7,300 bases of DNA from Flavobacteriales bacterium UBA2040 (GTDB lineage Bacteria; Bacteroidota; Bacteroidia; Flavobacteriales_D; Crocinitomicaceae): the NCBI GenBank assembly GCA_002332715.1, contig DDBE01000229.1, forward strand, positions 1 to 7,300, in the 5' to 3' direction. The position numbers and the translations under genes were made by a program. Shown here piece by piece: positions 6,504 through 7,300 of this stretch. Position 1 is the first letter of the stretch. Every line of letters begins with the position of its first letter. The notes under the pieces were generated by a model. That model saw nothing but the letters and a program-made list of their open reading frames with translations, did not search any database and was not told where the DNA came from.

Positions 6504-7183
6504 TATTCAATTGGGGCGCCCAGAAGCCATTCATCGATAAATTCGCGAACGCAACCTTCTCCTCCTTTTTTTGTCAATACTATATCTACATTCGATTTTA
6601 TAGCTTTCACTGCATCAGCAGGACAAGCAGAAAATCCAATGTTTTGAATTACTTGTAAATCATTAATGTCATCGCCTATCATGGCAACATTGCTCAAATC
6701 TATTTCCAGTCTTTCACAAAACTCTTTGAGAACGCCCATTTTCTCTTCACGGCCCAAATAGAAATTTTGTACACCTAGCAGTTCCGCCCTTGCTTTTACT
6801 GCTTCGCCTTTGAATCCAGAAGAGATAATACCGACTTGAAAATTTAATTTCTTCGTTAAGTGAAGAATAGCCATTCCGTCTTTGGTATTGTACTTTTTAA
6901 ATTGATCGCCTTTTTCACTCGCATACATTCCTCCGTCGGTTAAAACTCCGTCCACATCTAGAATCAGCAATTTAATTTTCTCCAACTTCGTTTTCCAGAT
7001 GTGCGGACGATACAAGGTTTTAAAAAGCAAACTGTACAAATCAATTTCGTACTCTTCGGTAATTGCAGTGAGGTCGTAAATCGTCAATTCATGCGGTTCT
7101 TCGACATTCATGTCCGACAAAAAAGCTTGGTAATCCAAACCGTAATGGTCGCAAAGTCCTCTGAGATTTGATTCTAACAGCAT
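6503..7183 (-). CDS. KdsC-type HAD phosphatase with N-terminal extension
   Basis: Residues 70-225 form a C0-type HAD phosphatase like KdsC (YrbI), which removes phosphate from KDO-8-phosphate in lipopolysaccharide core synthesis. Motif I is LILDVDGVLTDGG, with nucleophile Asp76 and acid Asp78. Motif II is GIISSG (118-123), the lysine is in REEKMGVL (Lys148), and the metal site is GDDINDL (170-176). The C-terminal KKGGEGCVREFIDEWL (205-220) is the tail that helps close a neighbouring active site in the KdsC tetramer. The protein is 226 residues; usual KdsC is about 170-190. The extra first 65-70 residues are acidic and helical. ELTIYDLTAITEEYEIDLYSLL resembles the second half of a Cro/XRE-type helix bundle, but that is a weak likeness. 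No methionine starts near the phosphatase domain, so the long start is kept. The gene begins 3 bases after the upstream stop and ends in TAATG. Confidence 0.85.
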   Translation of the reverse strand: MLLESNLRGLCDHYGLDYQAFLSDMNVEEPHELTIYDLTAITEEYEIDLYSLLFKTLYRPHIWKTKLEKIKLLILDVDGVLTDGGMYASEKGDQFKKYNTKDGMAILHLTKKLNFQVGIISSGFKGEAVKARAELLGVQNFYLGREEKMGVLKEFCERLEIDLSNVAMIGDDINDLQVIQNIGFSACPADAVKAIKSNVDIVLTKKGGEGCVREFIDEWLLGAPIE

Positions 7184-7186
7184 TCT

Positions 7187-7300
7187 TTAAACTATTTTCA
7201 TTCCAATGGCCTGTGCGATTGGGTTTAGGGTTTTTACCAAACTACGGAATTCGTCATGATTGAGCTGTTGTGCCGCATCAGATTTAGCAATTTTTGGGTT
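7187..7300 (-). CDS. C-terminal 37 residues of an unrecognised protein
   Basis: The frame is open from the right window edge to a TAA at 7189-7187 and gives 37 residues, beginning NPKIAKSDAAQQL and ending GMKIV. I do not recognise the family. The tail is mostly helical in composition and has no membrane segment. Its stop is 3 bases before the HAD phosphatase start, the same tight spacing as the rest of the operon, which supports it as a true coding end. The start and most of the gene lie outside the window. Confidence 0.6.
   Translation of the reverse strand, partial: NPKIAKSDAAQQLNHDEFRSLVKTLNPIAQAIGMKIV

Overview
The window looks like the chromosome of a member of the Bacteroidota, probably a flavobacterium or a relative. 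It is AT-rich, Shine-Dalgarno sites are weak or absent, and two upstream regions carry the TTG-N19-TAnnTTTG type of promoter known from this phylum. The protein families fit the same group. Every gene lies on the minus strand, so transcription runs from high to low coordinates. I see no rRNA, tRNA, CRISPR array, insertion sequence or phage gene.

Right part (7300 to 3047) is a tightly packed probable operon. It starts with the 3' end of an unrecognised gene. Then come a KdsC-type HAD phosphatase with an unusual N-terminal extension, a dehydrogenase of the alanine dehydrogenase / lysine-ketoglutarate reductase superfamily, a UMF1-type major facilitator permease, and a CPBP-family membrane protease. 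Spacings are 3 nt, a 1-nt overlap (TAATG), 9 nt and a 20-nt overlap. The products do not form one obvious pathway: they look like housekeeping and membrane functions.

Middle part (3046 to 220) is an arsenosugar biosynthesis locus: a carboxymuconolactone-decarboxylase/AhpD-like protein, the radical SAM enzyme ArsS, a CofC-like DUF2064 nucleotidyl/glycosyltransferase, and a family-2-like glycosyltransferase. ArsS joins dimethylated trivalent arsenic to the 5'-deoxyadenosyl group of SAM. The two transferase-like proteins are thought to help convert that nucleoside product into an arsenosugar. The last gene is broken here, with a nonsense codon and several single-base indels, so the end of the pathway is either lost in this strain or damaged by assembly error. 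No arsM methyltransferase or arsR regulator is present in the window.

Left end (187 to 1) holds a promoter and the first 44 complete codons of an ABC transporter ATPase, cut by the window edge.

I did not find a clearly new system. The most interesting points are the decayed arsenosugar glycosyltransferase, the extended KdsC-like protein, and a matching pair of promoter-like sites.
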